Part shown: positions 36,988 to 39,014 of the stretch, piece after piece
How the letters are laid out: every line of letters starts with the position of its first letter
How positions within the stretch are numbered: position 1 is the stretch's first letter
Assembly (NCBI GenBank): GCA_031276915.1
Contig: JAISME010000060.1
Coordinates: 1 to 39,014, forward strand
Source of the DNA: Zoogloeaceae bacterium
Lineage (GTDB): Bacteria > Pseudomonadota > Gammaproteobacteria > Burkholderiales > Rhodocyclaceae
Length of the DNA: 39,014 nucleotides
Direction: 5' to 3'
Translations under genes and position numbers: made by a program
The notes under the pieces: generated by a model
Seen by the model: the letters and a program-made list of their open reading frames with translations, nothing else
What the model was told of the DNA's origin: nothing
The model's database searches: none

Positions 36988-38282
36988 GGGCCGACAATCA
37001 CGGTCACGAATGCTTGTGGATCGAGATGGCGGGCGAATGACCGGCGTACATCCTCTGCGGTCACCGCCCTGACGCGCGCCTGATAGGTATCCAGGTAATC
37101 CAGCGGCAACCCGTAGAAACCGATGGTGGCCACATGGTCGAGTATCTTGCCGTTACTGTCCAGGCGCAGGGGAAAACTGCCGGCCAGGTTATCCTGGGCG
37201 GTTTTCAGTTCTTCCGGTGTTGGGCCTTTTTCCAGAAAATCCGACACTACCTTGCGTGTGACCGCGAGCGCCTCGTCCGCCTGTTCTTTTCGGGTTTGCA
37301 GGCCGATCAGGAAAGGGCCTGCCTGCCGCAGCGGCGAAAAGGCGCTGTAGACGCTGTAGGCAAACCCGCGTTTTTCCCGGACCTCCGTCATCAGGCGCGA
37401 CACGAAGCCGCCGCCGCCCAGCGTGTAGTTGCCCACGAGCAGCGGGAAAAAGTCGGGGTCGCCCCGCGCGATGGCGGGCGTTCCCGCGAAGATATGCGCC
37501 TGGCTTGCCGGATGCGGAATCGCGACGGTTTTCCCGACGCCAGGTCGCGGCGGTTCCGGCAAGACGACCTTGCCGCCTGCCGGCAGCGCGGCGGCAAGCC
37601 GTTCCGCCAGGCTTTCCGCCTCGGCGCGGGAAATGTCGCCGACGATGGTCAGCACGGCATTGGTCGCGCCATAGTGTTCCTGCCAGAATTGTCGCAAGTC
37701 TTCCGCCTGGGTGGCGACAAGGCTCTCCGGCGTGGTCAGCCGGCCATAGGGATGTTCCGGGTAGAGCGTGGACCAGAACGCCCGGTTGGCCAGCGTACCG
37801 GGACGGGTCAGCGCGTCCTTGAGACCGGCGATGGCGCGGTCACGCTCACGGGCGAAGATGGCGGCGTCGAAATGCGGCTGTCGCAGGATTCTTTCCAGCA
37901 CGGCGAATGCTTCGGCGCGCTTTTCCGGCTGCGCCAGGGTACGCAGGCGAATGCTGGCGCGGTCGCGTTCCAGTCCGCCCCCCAGGGTCGCGCCCACATC
38001 CGCCAGACGATTGCTGATCGCTGTCTCGTCGAGATCTTCCGCGCCGAGATCGAGGAGGGCGTGCGTCAGGAAAGCAAGTCCGGCTTTTCCCGCCGGATCG
38101 AACACGCTTCCCGCGGCGAAATCCAGTTGCACATCGAGGATGGGCAGATCGCGCAAGGGAACGAAATACACCCGTGTGCCCGCCGGAGTCTGCCAGTGCG
38201 CAATGACGGGGCCCGCCTGGGCAAGACCCGCGAGACCCAGGAGCAGGAAAAAAGAGAAACAGAAACGCAGGACGCTACGCAT
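36984..38282 (-). CDS. M16 family peptidase-like protein lacking HxxEH
   Basis: Signal peptide MRSVLRFCFSFFLLLGLAGLAQA; M16 fold motifs; N-terminal site reads LAFLTHALLDLGAE instead of HFLEH. Confidence 0.9.
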
Positions 38283-38830
38283 GAAGACTTCCTTTCTTTG
38301 GGGATCGGAAAACGGGACGAACGCGAGGGCGTGGAATTTCCGGATTTCGGCCCTTGTCCGGGACGGCGAAGTGTAATTCCCGTTTTCCATTGCCACAAGC
38401 CGGGAAAGCCGGAAAGCGATGAGAAGGGAATTCCGGCGGGAAAGGGCAATGGCCGGCTGCGAACCGGGAAAACCGTTCCTGTCCCGTATCCCGGCTTTTC
38501 CGCGCGGTTTCGCCCGATAAAGATATGGATGGACAACCAGCGGGCCGGAGGCGTCCTGCGAACGGCAATTGCCCAGGCAGGCGCGGAGGGAATCGACCGG
38601 TTCGAATTCCACGGATTCGCCGATGGTGAGGCGCGCGATTTTGTGATTTTGTTCTTGATTCGGAGTTCGCTTAGGAATATCATCCGCGCCCCGTGTCTGT
38701 TTCCCCACACAAAGTTACGCCGTACCCGCGAGATGTCTTCAGTCATTTCAGTCATTCATGCCCCGTCACAAAAGTTTGCGCCTGCTGTCGCAGGGGTGGT
38801 TTTGTTATATGAAGACGGAAATGTAAAAGA

Positions 38831-38847
38831 TGTAAAAAGACTTGACA
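38831..38847 (+). promoter_or_regulatory. Third copy of the 17-mer TGTAAAAAGACTTGACA
   Basis: Exact match to both inverted-repeat arms; followed 27 bp later by the AAGTC array. Confidence 0.6.
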
Positions 38848-38874
38848 TGCCACCTGATGCCAACTCCACACTAG

Positions 38875-39004
38875 AAGTCAAGTCAAGTCAAGTCAAGTCA
38901 AGTCAAGTCAAGTCAAGTCAAGTCAAGTCAAGTCAAGTCAAGTCAAGTCAAGTCAAGTCAAGTCAAGTCAAGTCAAGTCAAGTCAAGTCAAGTCAAGGCA
39001 AGTC
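38875..39004. repeat. Pentanucleotide tandem array (AAGTC)n, 24 perfect copies plus one variant and one more copy
   Basis: Uninterrupted AAGTC 38875-38994, AAGGC, AAGTC, then ATAGGCAAGG at window end. Confidence 0.98.
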
Positions 39005-39014
39005 ATAGGCAAGG

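Noticed and set aside
38599-38625. tRNA T-arm-like GGTTCGAATTCC
   Set aside because: No matching acceptor stem, anticodon arm or CCA-proximal pairing nearby.
37134-39008. 624-aa ORF ending in (VKSSQ)n
   Set aside because: Antisense to the M16 gene and runs into the AAGTC array only because the 15-nt period is stop-free; not a credible protein.

Overview
The 39 kb window is mostly dense, ordinary chromosomal housekeeping DNA. Gene content and order (rplU-rpmA-obgE-proB; lepA-lepB-DUF4845-rnc-era-recO; M16-rsmD-coaD-fdx; map-glnD) look betaproteobacterial, which is inference only. I assign about 30 CDSs with recognisable products. The unusual material is between genes. (1) At 25608-26442, between recO and an Atm1-type ABC transporter, two ~338 bp arms form an inverted repeat. 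Hand alignment gives ~87% identity with no gaps, mostly transitions, and two nearly invariant blocks. Between the arms lie a perfect 42-bp stem with a TTTG loop and a ~12-copy heptanucleotide array (CCTGCTG)n. (2) At the right edge (38831-39004) the same 17-mer found in both arms, TGTAAAAAGACTTGACA, recurs, followed by ~24 perfect copies of the pentanucleotide AAGTC. In all three places the 17-mer ends with a -35-like TTGACA, and an unrelated short tandem array starts 26-30 bp downstream, roughly where a transcript would start. This is my main candidate for an undescribed element family: a conserved module, a promoter-like end, then a tandem array. Other points of interest: a TadA-glutaredoxin (DUF836-like) fusion, a single ORF with three LPS-kinase-like domains, a J-domain-like segment without HPD fused to DUF898, a lone non-catalytic M16 protein, a wide rplU-rpmA gap, and hpnC/hpnD without hpnE in the window. 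No rRNA, tRNA, CRISPR array, transposase or phage genes were recognised.
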